Part shown: positions 15,205 to 23,817 of the stretch, one piece after another
How the letters are laid out: every line of letters begins with the position of its first letter
Position numbering within the stretch: the first letter of the stretch is position 1
IMG/VR virus record: IMGVR_UViG_3300035126_001490
Span: 1 to 35,793 of that record
Reading direction: 5' to 3' (one strand)
DNA length: 35,793 bases
Source: a virus
Notes under the pieces: generated by a model
What the model saw: the letters and a program-made list of their open reading frames with translations, nothing else
What the model was told of the DNA's origin: nothing
Databases searched by the model: none
Translations under genes and position numbers: made by a program

Positions 15205-15724
15205 AGTAGTATTGATTACCGCTGTAAACAACTGGCGGCGGGGTTTGCGGCTGTGGATCGTTCCCCCCACCTAGGGCTGCCTGCATAGCTCCGTAGGCAG
15301 CAACACCTGTTAGGACGGGATGGCGAGCGGCAAATGACGGTCCTTTGGGTTTGTTTTTTAAGTCACGCACGCGCTGTGCCCGCTCGGTGGCTTTTTGCAA
15401 AGCGTCATTCGCGGTGTTGAAGTGTTCGCTCGGTGTCATTTGAGGGAGGCCTTGCTGCGCGCGGCGAGCTGCTTCACGCTGAACGGCACCTTCGGCGTAG
15501 TTTTGGCCAAAGGGGGTCTTCCCTTTAGCTGCCCTAAATCCTTCGGTGAAGTTACTGAGGCCCTGGGTTTGGATATTCCTAGGTTTGAAAGGCGCTTTTA
15601 TTGCGTTCTTAGCGCTTCTTGCCGCCGCCGAGAGTGACCCCGCAGCCTGTCCCATCCTGCTACCTACCGTAGACATTAGGCCTCCGAACATGGCCTCTTT
15701 TTTAAATCCTTGTGTGAATCCCAT
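15203..15724 (-). CDS. small virion-like protein with GFxK tag
   Basis: The 173-residue protein starts MGFTQGFKKEAMFGGLMSTV, with the N-terminal tag shared by four other proteins here. It is rich in Ala, Gly, Lys and Arg, with a weakly hydrophobic Ala/Gly helix near the C-terminus (HPVLTGVAAYGAMQAALGGG), and ends GNQYY. Its ATG overlaps the stop of the polymerase gene (TAATG), so the two are translationally coupled. It may therefore accompany the polymerase in the particle. Function unknown. Confidence 0.75.
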   Translation of the reverse strand: MGFTQGFKKEAMFGGLMSTVGSRMGQAAGSLSAAARSAKNAIKAPFKPRNIQTQGLSNFTEGFRAAKGKTPFGQNYAEGAVQREAARRAQQGLPQMTPSEHFNTANDALQKATERAQRVRDLKNKPKGPSFAARHPVLTGVAAYGAMQAALGGGNDPQPQTPPPVVYSGNQYY

Positions 15725-18700
15725 TAGTAGCTCTCTTTCTTCTTACCAAAGCTTGCGCCGTATGCGAATGCCGGGACGGGGTGCCGGCCTTCTAACTGAC
15801 TGGACCAGCTTTCGGCGGCTCCTTGAGTCAATGCTTGCTTGACGTATCGGTACCCAAGTTGACTCATCCAGTCCTTTCTAAGAAGGGGTATCCTAGTAAT
15901 ACCCTCTAGCTGGGGGGTATGTACAATAGGGTCTTTTACTACCTCAATCTTACCATTCTGAGCCGCGGATTTCAGCTTGGGAAGGTCTCTGTCGGTAATT
16001 TCATGGAACTTGGGTAGGTTTCCTACTGGGTTTGCTAGGTTGTAGCCAACGGCGTCTTCGGGCCGTACCGATACCTTCCGGCTTTCGTTGTAGTGCTCGG
16101 CCGCCGTGAAAGGGATTAGGTCTCCTGGTAAAACCCCTGCGTGTCTTGGGGCGTTTTTGACCAGAGTGCTGTCAGCAACGGACCTGACCACAGTCTCGAA
16201 TACTTTGCGGTGAGTATTCACGCCTTGGTCGACAAAGGTCCTTTTTAGCTCGTCTACAATGTATTCCTGAGCCGCTCCCATGCCTTTTTGCTTCAATAAC
16301 TTATGTGGGTTTAAAACGCCTTCTGACAGTTTATCCCCCGCTTGAACACTCTCTCCCACTTTTACGGCGGGGTTCAGACCTGGGCGTACTGTGTGCAGCT
16401 TTTCCCCCACATGAATGTGAAATCCTCCGGCAGGGCTCCGTCCTATTTTGGTGACCTTACCCGCGACATCTGCCGTGGTTGCTTCACCGGAAACGTACTT
16501 AGGCATGTTCAGCAAGTCAGACACACGCTTGAACCCGGAAACCTGAGGGGCTCCGCTAGAGACCCCGCCGGTGTGGAACGTACGCATCGTCATTTGAGTG
16601 ACGGGCTCACTCATTGTCTGGCCCATCTTAGCCCCGATGTTCTCTCCGATCTCGGGGCGCTTTCCGTGCTCATCTATCCCGAAGCAGTGCGCACAAGTCC
16701 CTTTAGTCTCTAAACACTTTAAAGGTGACCGGACTGTCAAAGTCTTGACCCCGCCCCTCTTCATGACGCTGAGGAGCTGTGGAGTCACTTGAGTATTTCG
16801 AGCGGATCCGTGCTGGTCGTGCGCAAGATAGCGATCCATTATGTCTGTACTGTCTACAGACATAACGGTCCCTTTTTTGGTTCCGCAATCATCGGCGCTT
16901 ACTAGATTGTTGATAGTGGCGGCCATGATATCCTTGTTCAGCGCGCCGGGCTTGGAGGTGGCTAGAGCTCGGTCGATCATCCCTTTGCGCACTCCGTACG
17001 CGCTGACAAAGTAGTCTGAGGTAGTTACCCCCTCCGCGTAAGATTTCTTGATGGGAACGGGAACTTTCCTGTCCTTTGCGTCCATAAGTATGCCCGGAGC
17101 AGAGACAATCTGCATAAGCTGAGAGTCGCTGCCGCGAGCCCCGCTGGAGACCATGTGGTAGAAGTTGTTGTCTGTTTTCTTTAGTTGGTCTTTGGTGCGG
17201 TTGTAGGCCTCTTTTGCGACGCCTTCGTACATGTCCGCAATTTTCTTGTCCAACTCAGGCCCGGGCTTGTGCGCTCTACGTAGCGCCGCAGCTTGCTGAT
17301 CTGCGCGATGGAATAGGGTGTCGCGCATCTTAGTATCGATTTGTAGATCTTTTATGGAAGTCGTAAAGCCGCGCTCGTAGGCGTGCTCGTCGCCCATCAA
17401 TTTCAGCTTCTGGACTAGGTTAGGGAACTCTTTCGGCAGCTCGCGCGCCAGCTGGTTATAGAGCGTCTTGGATTTCTTACCATCCAGGCTTTCCGAGACG
17501 TGGTATTTCGGAGGTAGTACGGAGTTGAGTTTTTTACGCCCCTCAGGGTTTTGTGACATGAAATAGATGCCAATCTGGCTTTCCTGCGAGGGTACAGTCA
17601 TCAACTCTCCGGTGCCTGGCTTGAATAGATTCTGCGAAGGCAACATCTTGTGACTCTCTCGCAGCGCCTCTTCTGTGGTGGGCACGTGGATGTTGACCGC
17701 GTCTCCGTCGAAATCCCCGCCGTATCCTTTAAGAACCAGGGGCGGGACTTTAATAGCCAGGCTGTCCGTAAGGACGGGCTTGTGAGCCATGATCGAGAAC
17801 TTATGAAGCGATGGCGCGCGGTTCATTAGAACGGTGCGCTGCTTCATCGTGTCCATGAGCATTTTCTTAGCCAGAGGAGTTTTGGCCTCAATCTCTTTTC
17901 TAGCAAAGTCAGATTTATATCCGTTCTTACCAAACTCTCGGATTACGAACGGATTGAATACCTTCCAGGCCATTTTCTCCGGAACCCCAATCTCGTCCAT
18001 GTGGAGCTCCGGACCCGCTGTAATAACTCCTCGGCCAACCAGATCCTGTCGTTTGCTCAGGAGCTTTTGGATAAAAAAGCCCTGCTTTGGAGTTTCATTT
18101 GCGATCTCGTCGATAAACCCATTGATAGGCTGGTCTTTGCCGCGCGTAAGGACGGGCTCAAGCCCTGCGACCGCTCGGGTGGCTTTATAGGTCTCGTTTC
18201 GTATCTCTCCCTTGACCCTGTCTGGAAGGAACTTCATCACCGGGTATTTCGAAGTCTCCGTTAATATACCCACGTTCTGGTAGAGCAGGTTTGGAGACGC
18301 TACGACAATCCCTCTGTCCTTGCTTTCTTGGATGGGTCGGAACATCGGCGGTATTACCGGGATATGCTGTCTTAGATAAGCCTCGTCAGGCTTCATTCCC
18401 AGATCATCCAGCGCCTGTAGTATTCGTATTTTTTTATTTAGGCCGTCTAGGTGCCGGGGGTCACTAGATTTCCTCAGCAGCGCACGCGTTTTGGTCAGCT
18501 CACCTTGGACATCGATGTTTTTGAGAAGGGACTCGAAAGCTTTGCCTCCAGTCAGACTCCCTTCTGTTTTCTCGCCGGATATTTTTCCATCCTTGGAAAG
18601 ATGGCGTGTACCCGCAATCAGACCCTCGTAATCAGGCTGCTTGATACCGGCTAGGTTTTTAATAGCCGACTCAAAAACCGGGTTGGGTAGTTTTTCGGAT

Positions 18701-21700
18701 AGGCTCATGTGCGCGTACCGATTACCGTTCATGCCGCCGGTTATGCGCACGTCAAAGAAACCGTTAGGTATTTCCTTCATGTTTTTCGCGTAGAAAAACT
18801 GAGGATCTGTGATCTGCCCGTTGCTGATTTTCTTTACGTCTTCGTCAGTCATGGGGGCCAGACGCACTTCGTTTCCAACTTTGTGCGTGTTGACGCCTGC
18901 GCCCCGTATCATGTGCAGAAACTTCTGATAGGCGAAGCTTTCCTTTGGCGGGGGGAGTGGGCGCCCCTGCTCCAGGGCCCTCCAGAACTCATCGTTTCTC
19001 TCAGACTTGATGTGCGCATCGAGGAGGTTCTTTTTTGCTCCGTGAGAGAGCATTGAATAGAAGGTGAGCTGGTCTAGGGTCTTAGTCCCCTCTTCGCCGC
19101 CTTTGATTGGCTGTAGGTTGGCGTCGTACCCCTCTCCGGGCATACGAGCTGAGAAGCCAGCCTTACCAGTTTTGGCGAGGCGCAGGATATGAGGCATGCC
19201 TACGTGCACGTCACCGATCTTCTTACCCTCGGGGGTGTACATAGTTTCAACGTCAGAAATCCCGTGCTTCTTAAGTTCGTCTAGAATTTTCTTATTAGTA
19301 TTTTCGGCGGAGAAGTTTTTGATCTTGTACGGCTGTCCCACTTTAGCCGCAATCTTTCCAGCCGCCGACTCGTATAGCTGGCCTAGGTTAATACGGCCGA
19401 CGACTCCGTGCGGATTGAGAAACACATCAGGAACAGAGCCGTCCGAGAATTTAGGAGCATCTTTGTCTGCGATGACTTTGGTAATGACTCCTTTGTTCCC
19501 GTGAACGCCCGATAATTTGTCCGACTCTTTTGCAGGCTCTACTGCCTTGACGTACACAAGGACTTCGCTGCCCCTCTTAGCGATATCGGTAACTACTCCA
19601 GGGAACTCTCCGTTGTAAGTCACGGAGGCGTTCGACCACGGCATGATCAAACTTTTGTTTAGTTTTCTCAGGCTCATGTTTTCTGGGTTGTTTAAGTTGT
19701 AGTGCAGTCCTGCAATCAAGACCTGGCCCGGCTGAACTACCTGACCCTTTTTGATAATTCCGCTATCGTCGTACTTGGTGACGTCATCCTTTTTTAGGAT
19801 GTTAGGATAATATCCCAGGAATCTTTTGAAGTTTAACTCCGTCTTTCCTTTTTCAAGCGGGAATCCTTGCTTGTATATCTGCTCTGCTGCCAATTTTTTG
19901 GCGGCACTCTCAGTGATGACAATTCCGTCTTCGAACGTGAGTCCGGGGTACGGAAGATACGCTACCTTGAGGTTAGTGCCTAATGCGAGCTGGCCGTTTT
20001 TGGTGAAATTACTGTCCGCAACTACCTGACCCCCCTTCACTCTATCCCCCACTTTTACCGTAGGGGTGTGGTGCAGGTGAGTTTTTTGGTTTAGCGGGAA
20101 GTTATTGTATAGAGGAACTTTCTTGCCGCTAATCTTAATATGGTCTGGGGTTATTTCTTGGACCACCCCATCATTAGTCGCCTTGGCTGAAAACTCGCTT
20201 CCGATAAGCTCATGGAAAGTTTTCTTGTCGTCCACAAGTGTCTGTACCAGAGGGGCTTCGCGGTGCACCAGCGGCAGGGTCTGGCCAAGCATCTTGGCGG
20301 CCATCACCGCGCGGTTACCTTGGTCGTTCTTTAGGAAAGGTACCAGATTGGTGGCGTAGCTGAACAGCCGTGAGGCCTCTGGTATTACGTAGTCGACTTG
20401 CTTGGATGGTACTACAGACACCTTACCTTCGTGCTGGACCCGCACCTCAGCCGCATTTCTGAACTTGGCTTCGTGGATCTCATCAGGGAACGCAACGACC
20501 TTGGAGTGCAGCTCTCGGGGGGTAAGAAATTCCAGTTTTCCAGTCCTTACATTTTTAACAGCCGTCCTAAGCTCGCGGCCGTCTTTAATCACGCCGGCAG
20601 ACATGTGCATGGTCGTGCCGATTTTCTCGCTTTCTGGAGTATGCACTGGATCTATATATCCAAGGTGTGACGGGTGGACCTCGCGCAAGTTGTCCGCCAC
20701 GGCATGCGCACTTGTAATGCCTCCAGTACCATGAACAGTTAGCTTGTTCATTTCGGAGATCATGTGGACTGGATTATACTGCTCCGGAGTAGAAGTTCTA
20801 TTGTCACTGACGAAGAAGTTTTCAACGGGCGACGTCAGTTTGCGGAAGTCGATCATCCGCTTTAGGTTATTGCGGGATCCTAAGTGGCGCGACAGCATCC
20901 GTTTAAGAGCGTCCTGCTCTTTCTTGCTACCTAGCTTGTCGTGGATCATGTCCTCGACTGATCTTATTTCTTTGAATAGCAGGTTCTCTGGGTCGTCGGC
21001 CTGCGCCTTACCTTGATAGGCAGCGAGGATCTTGCCCGAAGTGTCTAGTAGTAGCTTAGATGACAGCTGACTGTGCTCGTGACCCAAGGTCATCCCGGTT
21101 ACCTTGGGGTCAAGTTGCGTCGTCTTTGCATACTCGCGTAGCTTTTCTTGGGCGGTGCTTGCGTTGTCTGTGGTTGCTTTGGCCAGCTTGTCCGCAAATC
21201 CGATAATATGCTGGGGCGACTCGCGTTTGTTCGCTGCAAAAACCTGTTCACCCCAGGCTTTGATCATGTCGTTGTCAGAAGCTCCGAGCGCTTTCAGCAA
21301 CGGATACAGGGGCTTGTGAGATCCCCCGACTTTAATGGTGTATCTGTTTGTGCTCGGGTCTAAGTTTATATCAAAGTTTTGCGTGCGCTCCCCGCCCAGA
21401 GAGATCATTCCTTTGAAAGTATCTCCCTTCTGAGACCTGACTACATAGGCCCCCGGTTTACGGATCATCTGGTTTGCAACCTGATATTCGTTGCCCTTAA
21501 CGATAAATGAGTTTCTCGGGGTCAGTTTCGGTATAGTGGACAGCTTTACCTTATCTAGCCTGTCTACGATCTTACCGTCGGGATCCTTAAGGACGAGGCT
21601 TGCGTACACCGGAAGTCCCCACGTGCCGCCCCCTAGTTTGGTTTTTTTCTGCGACGTGTAGTCCTGAGTGTCCAGCTCACGCTCGTCAACCCAGATCTTG

Positions 21701-21810
21701 GCAAGCTCCATCCGGTGACCGTTTTTCTCAACGGGGAACAGCTGCTGGTACGCCCCAATGACCTCGTCGGTCAGTGCCTTAAATTGATCGGATCCGGAAA
21801 GTGTTCTCAT
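15724..21810 (-). CDS. single-chain beta/beta-prime DNA-directed RNA polymerase
   Basis: The 2028-residue protein joins both large subunits of a multisubunit-type RNA polymerase. The beta half (about 1-1030) has FIVKGNEYQVANQMIRKPGA, REVHPSHLGYIDPVHTPES, PFLKNDQGNRAVMAAKMLGQ, GLTFEDGIVITES and LSGVHGNKGVI. The beta-prime half follows with VGRGVITAGPELH, LMNRAPSLHKFSIMAHKPVL and the catalytic Mg site DFDGD (1366-1370). It also has a bridge helix (YFVSAYGVRKGMIDRAL, about 1597), zinc cysteines C1642/C1699/C1706/C1709 and a trigger-loop helix (TMRTFHTGG, about 1740). It is far shorter than E. coli beta plus beta-prime (about 2750), and the beta-prime N-terminal zinc finger is missing. No full alpha, omega or sigma is seen nearby. 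All main active-site elements appear intact. Placement among virion genes allows packaging in the particle. Confidence 0.95.
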   Translation of the reverse strand: MRTLSGSDQFKALTDEVIGAYQQLFPVEKNGHRMELAKIWVDERELDTQDYTSQKKTKLGGGTWGLPVYASLVLKDPDGKIVDRLDKVKLSTIPKLTPRNSFIVKGNEYQVANQMIRKPGAYVVRSQKGDTFKGMISLGGERTQNFDINLDPSTNRYTIKVGGSHKPLYPLLKALGASDNDMIKAWGEQVFAANKRESPQHIIGFADKLAKATTDNASTAQEKLREYAKTTQLDPKVTGMTLGHEHSQLSSKLLLDTSGKILAAYQGKAQADDPENLLFKEIRSVEDMIHDKLGSKKEQDALKRMLSRHLGSRNNLKRMIDFRKLTSPVENFFVSDNRTSTPEQYNPVHMISEMNKLTVHGTGGITSAHAVADNLREVHPSHLGYIDPVHTPESEKIGTTMHMSAGVIKDGRELRTAVKNVRTGKLEFLTPRELHSKVVAFPDEIHEAKFRNAAEVRVQHEGKVSVVPSKQVDYVIPEASRLFSYATNLVPFLKNDQGNRAVMAAKMLGQTLPLVHREAPLVQTLVDDKKTFHELIGSEFSAKATNDGVVQEITPDHIKISGKKVPLYNNFPLNQKTHLHHTPTVKVGDRVKGGQVVADSNFTKNGQLALGTNLKVAYLPYPGLTFEDGIVITESAAKKLAAEQIYKQGFPLEKGKTELNFKRFLGYYPNILKKDDVTKYDDSGIIKKGQVVQPGQVLIAGLHYNLNNPENMSLRKLNKSLIMPWSNASVTYNGEFPGVVTDIAKRGSEVLVYVKAVEPAKESDKLSGVHGNKGVITKVIADKDAPKFSDGSVPDVFLNPHGVVGRINLGQLYESAAGKIAAKVGQPYKIKNFSAENTNKKILDELKKHGISDVETMYTPEGKKIGDVHVGMPHILRLAKTGKAGFSARMPGEGYDANLQPIKGGEEGTKTLDQLTFYSMLSHGAKKNLLDAHIKSERNDEFWRALEQGRPLPPPKESFAYQKFLHMIRGAGVNTHKVGNEVRLAPMTDEDVKKISNGQITDPQFFYAKNMKEIPNGFFDVRITGGMNGNRYAHMSLSEKLPNPVFESAIKNLAGIKQPDYEGLIAGTRHLSKDGKISGEKTEGSLTGGKAFESLLKNIDVQGELTKTRALLRKSSDPRHLDGLNKKIRILQALDDLGMKPDEAYLRQHIPVIPPMFRPIQESKDRGIVVASPNLLYQNVGILTETSKYPVMKFLPDRVKGEIRNETYKATRAVAGLEPVLTRGKDQPINGFIDEIANETPKQGFFIQKLLSKRQDLVGRGVITAGPELHMDEIGVPEKMAWKVFNPFVIREFGKNGYKSDFARKEIEAKTPLAKKMLMDTMKQRTVLMNRAPSLHKFSIMAHKPVLTDSLAIKVPPLVLKGYGGDFDGDAVNIHVPTTEEALRESHKMLPSQNLFKPGTGELMTVPSQESQIGIYFMSQNPEGRKKLNSVLPPKYHVSESLDGKKSKTLYNQLARELPKEFPNLVQKLKLMGDEHAYERGFTTSIKDLQIDTKMRDTLFHRADQQAAALRRAHKPGPELDKKIADMYEGVAKEAYNRTKDQLKKTDNNFYHMVSSGARGSDSQLMQIVSAPGILMDAKDRKVPVPIKKSYAEGVTTSDYFVSAYGVRKGMIDRALATSKPGALNKDIMAATINNLVSADDCGTKKGTVMSVDSTDIMDRYLAHDQHGSARNTQVTPQLLSVMKRGGVKTLTVRSPLKCLETKGTCAHCFGIDEHGKRPEIGENIGAKMGQTMSEPVTQMTMRTFHTGGVSSGAPQVSGFKRVSDLLNMPKYVSGEATTADVAGKVTKIGRSPAGGFHIHVGEKLHTVRPGLNPAVKVGESVQAGDKLSEGVLNPHKLLKQKGMGAAQEYIVDELKRTFVDQGVNTHRKVFETVVRSVADSTLVKNAPRHAGVLPGDLIPFTAAEHYNESRKVSVRPEDAVGYNLANPVGNLPKFHEITDRDLPKLKSAAQNGKIEVVKDPIVHTPQLEGITRIPLLRKDWMSQLGYRYVKQALTQGAAESWSSQLEGRHPVPAFAYGASFGKKKESY

Positions 21811-21873
21811 CGTTTTGTTCCTTATCCAAGTCTATCACCAAGTCCGGCGGGAGAAAAATACAACAATTCTGCT

Positions 21874-21883
21874 GGTATAAGTA
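21874..21883 (+). promoter_or_regulatory. GGTATAAGTA promoter element, copy 5
   Basis: Exact copy in the divergent gap between the polymerase gene and the plus-strand gene at 21937, with 53 bases from the element to the ATG. No matching minus-strand copy is visible for the polymerase gene itself. Confidence 0.75.
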
Positions 21884-21889
21884 GGTTGC

Positions 21890-21919
21890 TCAAGTCAGCG
21901 AAATCAATCGCATACTTGA
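21890..21919 (+). promoter_or_regulatory. 5' leader hairpin
   Basis: TCAAGT (21890-21895) pairs with ACTTGA (21914-21919), and GCGA (21898-21901) pairs with TCGC (21908-21911), around AATCAA. The hairpin sits between the promoter element and the ribosome site GGAAAAGGAG, like the ssb and 1588 leaders. Confidence 0.55.
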
Positions 21920-21936
21920 CGGAAAAGGAGAAATAA

Positions 21937-22425
21937 ATGGAAACAAACCCATTTGCTGTACAAGGCAGTACCACGAACTTGCAGCCTGAAGTACTTGAGG
22001 CAGCAACTAATGGGGCAGTGGCAGCTACTGCCGCAGACTTCGCAACTCTAGGGAAACTGGAGGAAGAGGTCAGAAACTACACCAAGAAGGCGAGCAGAGC
22101 TACTTACGCAAGCGGAGGAAATCGGTATGTTAACCGACTGAAATCGTTCGCAGAAGCTTTGATCGCTAAGCTAGTTGAGTATGGTAAGAAGGCGCTAGAC
22201 ATCGCCCTGCACAAGTTCGTAATCGAGCTGTGCGCGATGGTGATTAGTTCTCTGTTTGCCGCACTTGCTCGTAAGGGCTACGGTACCATGGACATTTCTA
22301 CTGGGGATGTTTACTACCGCAACGGCTCCGGGGCTGGGTCAACCAAGCCCGTGTCGGCTCAGCCGACAACGGATACGCGTAATCCATTCGCCGACTGGAG
22401 TGGAAGAACGGCATCTGCCTGGTAA
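21937..22425 (+). CDS. single-gene island: small membrane-associated protein
   Basis: The 162-residue product has an alanine-rich helical N-terminal part, a basic helix (about 60-80) and a hydrophobic segment near 90-110 (KFVIELCAMVISSLFAALA). A polar tail contains NPF (RNPFADWSGR); a second NPF lies at residues 4-6. ATG 21937 follows AAAAGGAG. It has its own promoter, leader hairpin and terminator, and is surrounded by minus-strand virion genes, the arrangement of a phage moron. It resembles the gene at 28963 in size, layout and NPF tail. Role unknown. An action on the host membrane is inferred. Confidence 0.8.
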   Translation: METNPFAVQGSTTNLQPEVLEAATNGAVAATAADFATLGKLEEEVRNYTKKASRATYASGGNRYVNRLKSFAEALIAKLVEYGKKALDIALHKFVIELCAMVISSLFAALARKGYGTMDISTGDVYYRNGSGAGSTKPVSAQPTTDTRNPFADWSGRTASAW

Positions 22426-22429
22426 GTTT

Positions 22430-22464
22430 GAAAGACCCCCGCGAAGGTGGGGGTCTTTCTTTTA
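22430..22464. terminator. bidirectional intrinsic terminator
   Basis: GAAAGACCCCC (22430-22440) pairs perfectly with GGGGGTCTTTC (22449-22459), followed by TTTTAG on the plus strand and TTTC-rich sequence on the minus strand. It separates the convergent genes 21937-22425 and 22462-22815. The minus-strand stop codon overlaps the plus-strand T-run. Confidence 0.88.
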
Positions 22465-22815
22465 GTACGTGTAGTAGTCTTGAGGAGACGGCTCCGTCAT
22501 CTTTTTGTAGCCCTTGTAGGCGGCGCCTGTGTAGACACCAGCCATTCCCAACGAGGGGGCTGCTTTTCCCAAAGCGGAGAATACGGCGTCTCTACCGCCG
22601 GCGCTCTTCATCGCGTTGATGAGGCCGCCTTGATGAGAGGCCGCATCAGAGATGTGCTTCAGTCCCTTCATCTTCAGCGTGTCGCCAATTGTGTGTCCGC
22701 CGGAATCATAGACTCCTTTTGCGATGGACTTCCCTGCCTGTATGGTGCCGGCTAGCCCTTTAGCGATGCTTTCCGTTAGGGTAGCGGTCTTTTTAAATCC
22801 GTGTGCAAAACTCAT
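22462..22815 (-). CDS. small virion-like protein with GFxK tag
   Basis: The 117-residue protein begins MSFAHGFKKTATLTESIAKG and ends QDYYTY. The middle is Gly/Ala/Lys-rich, with a mild hydrophobic helix near the end (APSLGMAGVYTGAAYKGYK). Tag, composition and aromatic end resemble the 15203-15724 product. Its start overlaps the upstream stop (ATGA). It is the last of a coupled run beginning at the portal. Likely a minor virion or head-associated protein. Function unknown. Confidence 0.75.
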   Translation of the reverse strand: MSFAHGFKKTATLTESIAKGLAGTIQAGKSIAKGVYDSGGHTIGDTLKMKGLKHISDAASHQGGLINAMKSAGGRDAVFSALGKAAPSLGMAGVYTGAAYKGYKKMTEPSPQDYYTY

Positions 22816-23222
22816 TTATTACCACTCCGTTTCTGCTTCTGAAAGCGCCCCGGCTTATCTGCAAAGCCATCTCCCACCGACTCGTGACTCCAGGGAGTGG
22901 ACCGGTCATACTTAAGCTGGGTTGCTACAGTGCTCGCCGTTTGCATTGAGCTCCCCGTCCCTGGGGTGTTGTAGGAATCCCCGGATGCCTGCGATAGCTT
23001 CTCAACAACCAGTCTAGCAACCTCGCTTGGATCTGCGCGGCGACCTTTTTTAGTTTTTTGAGGTTTCTGCTCTTCTAGTGGCTGATAGGTCTCGATGCCG
23101 CTAGGAGACATCCCGCCTGGCCCGGGGGCAGAAGGCGTTCCGGTGTCAAACTCCTTGAACTCCAAGCCTTGGTTGTTATGACCGAAGGCGGCTATCTTAA
23201 TAAATCCAAGCGAAAAGCTCAC
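22812..23222 (-). CDS. small virion-like protein with GFxK tag
   Basis: The start is GTG 23222, overlapping the upstream stop as GTGA. The 136-residue product begins MSFSLGFIKIAAFGHNNQG, again the shared N-terminal tag, then becomes polar and probably disordered (Pro, Ser, Gly, Lys, Gln). It ends in a basic tail (KPGRFQKQKRSGNK). No enzyme motif. The strong contrast between a conserved tag and a low-complexity body suggests that the tag is a delivery or docking signal. Confidence 0.75.
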   Translation of the reverse strand: MSFSLGFIKIAAFGHNNQGLEFKEFDTGTPSAPGPGGMSPSGIETYQPLEEQKPQKTKKGRRADPSEVARLVVEKLSQASGDSYNTPGTGSSMQTASTVATQLKYDRSTPWSHESVGDGFADKPGRFQKQKRSGNK

Positions 23223-23443
23223 AGCGTCAGCTCCTCATATTCAAGGCAAACAAGTGGCCTAGACGACGAGTTGCTAGTGCTCTGGCCCTCAGCACTCTCA
23301 GTCGTTGTGTCAGTTTTATTTATGACAGACCTGCTGACAATTCTTACTCCGGGGTCCGCCAGCAATGCTTCGTAATCCCGGCGCTCTTCTTCGTCGGTGA
23401 TGTCGAATACTTGGAATCTGCGGGTGTTCTTCTCTATAAACAT
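23219..23443 (-). CDS. hypothetical 74-residue protein
   Basis: ATG 23443 overlaps the upstream stop (TAATG), and the end overlaps the next start (GTGA). The protein begins MFIEKNTRRFQVFDITDEEE, is acidic in the middle and Ser/Thr-rich later, with no membrane segment. It lacks the GFxK tag. It belongs to the portal-coupled run. Function unknown. Confidence 0.7.
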   Translation of the reverse strand: MFIEKNTRRFQVFDITDEEERRDYEALLADPGVRIVSRSVINKTDTTTESAEGQSTSNSSSRPLVCLEYEELTL

Positions 23444-23817
23444 TACTTTGACTCGCCCCGGCCCGACTCCCGGTTGATGGCGTTCATAAGCACCTCACGC
23501 GGGGGAAGCATGACAAACGGATCTCGCTGCTTCATGTTTTTAATATGGTACCTGAGCTCGGCCTCTCTTAGTCTGTTGTCCACTTCCTGCGAAGCGGCGC
23601 CCAGAGTGCCAAAAGCTAGCCCGCCGCCAGCCGCGCCTAGCAGGCCGGTCAGAAGTGGGCTCTTCCCGTGGTGAAATAGTGCGTAGGTGGCTGCGGTCGG
23701 TCCTGCCACCAGCGCAGCTTTAATGCCCGTTTTGAAACCTTCGACAAAAGGACTTTTACGGTAAATCTGGTCGGCCTGCAGACTCTCGTCGATGAAGGCA
23801 TTCTTTCTAAGGCTCAT
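23443..23817 (-). CDS. small protein with glycine-rich hydrophobic segments
   Basis: ATG 23817 overlaps the portal stop (ATGA). The 124-residue protein has a related internal motif SPFVEGFKTGIKAA at about residues 22-35, then two hydrophobic Gly/Ala segments (ALVAGPTAATYALF; LLTGLLGAAGGGLAFGTLG) that could span a membrane as a hairpin. A charged helical end follows. Overall it resembles the tagged proteins with the tag shifted inward. A virion membrane-interacting or head-neck protein is possible. Confidence 0.72.
   Translation of the reverse strand: MSLRKNAFIDESLQADQIYRKSPFVEGFKTGIKAALVAGPTAATYALFHHGKSPLLTGLLGAAGGGLAFGTLGAASQEVDNRLREAELRYHIKNMKQRDPFVMLPPREVLMNAINRESGRGESK

Noticed and set aside
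15724-21810. numerous 60-120 codon plus-strand frames across the polymerase gene
   Set aside because: All are antisense to clearly conserved polymerase motifs, without ribosome sites.
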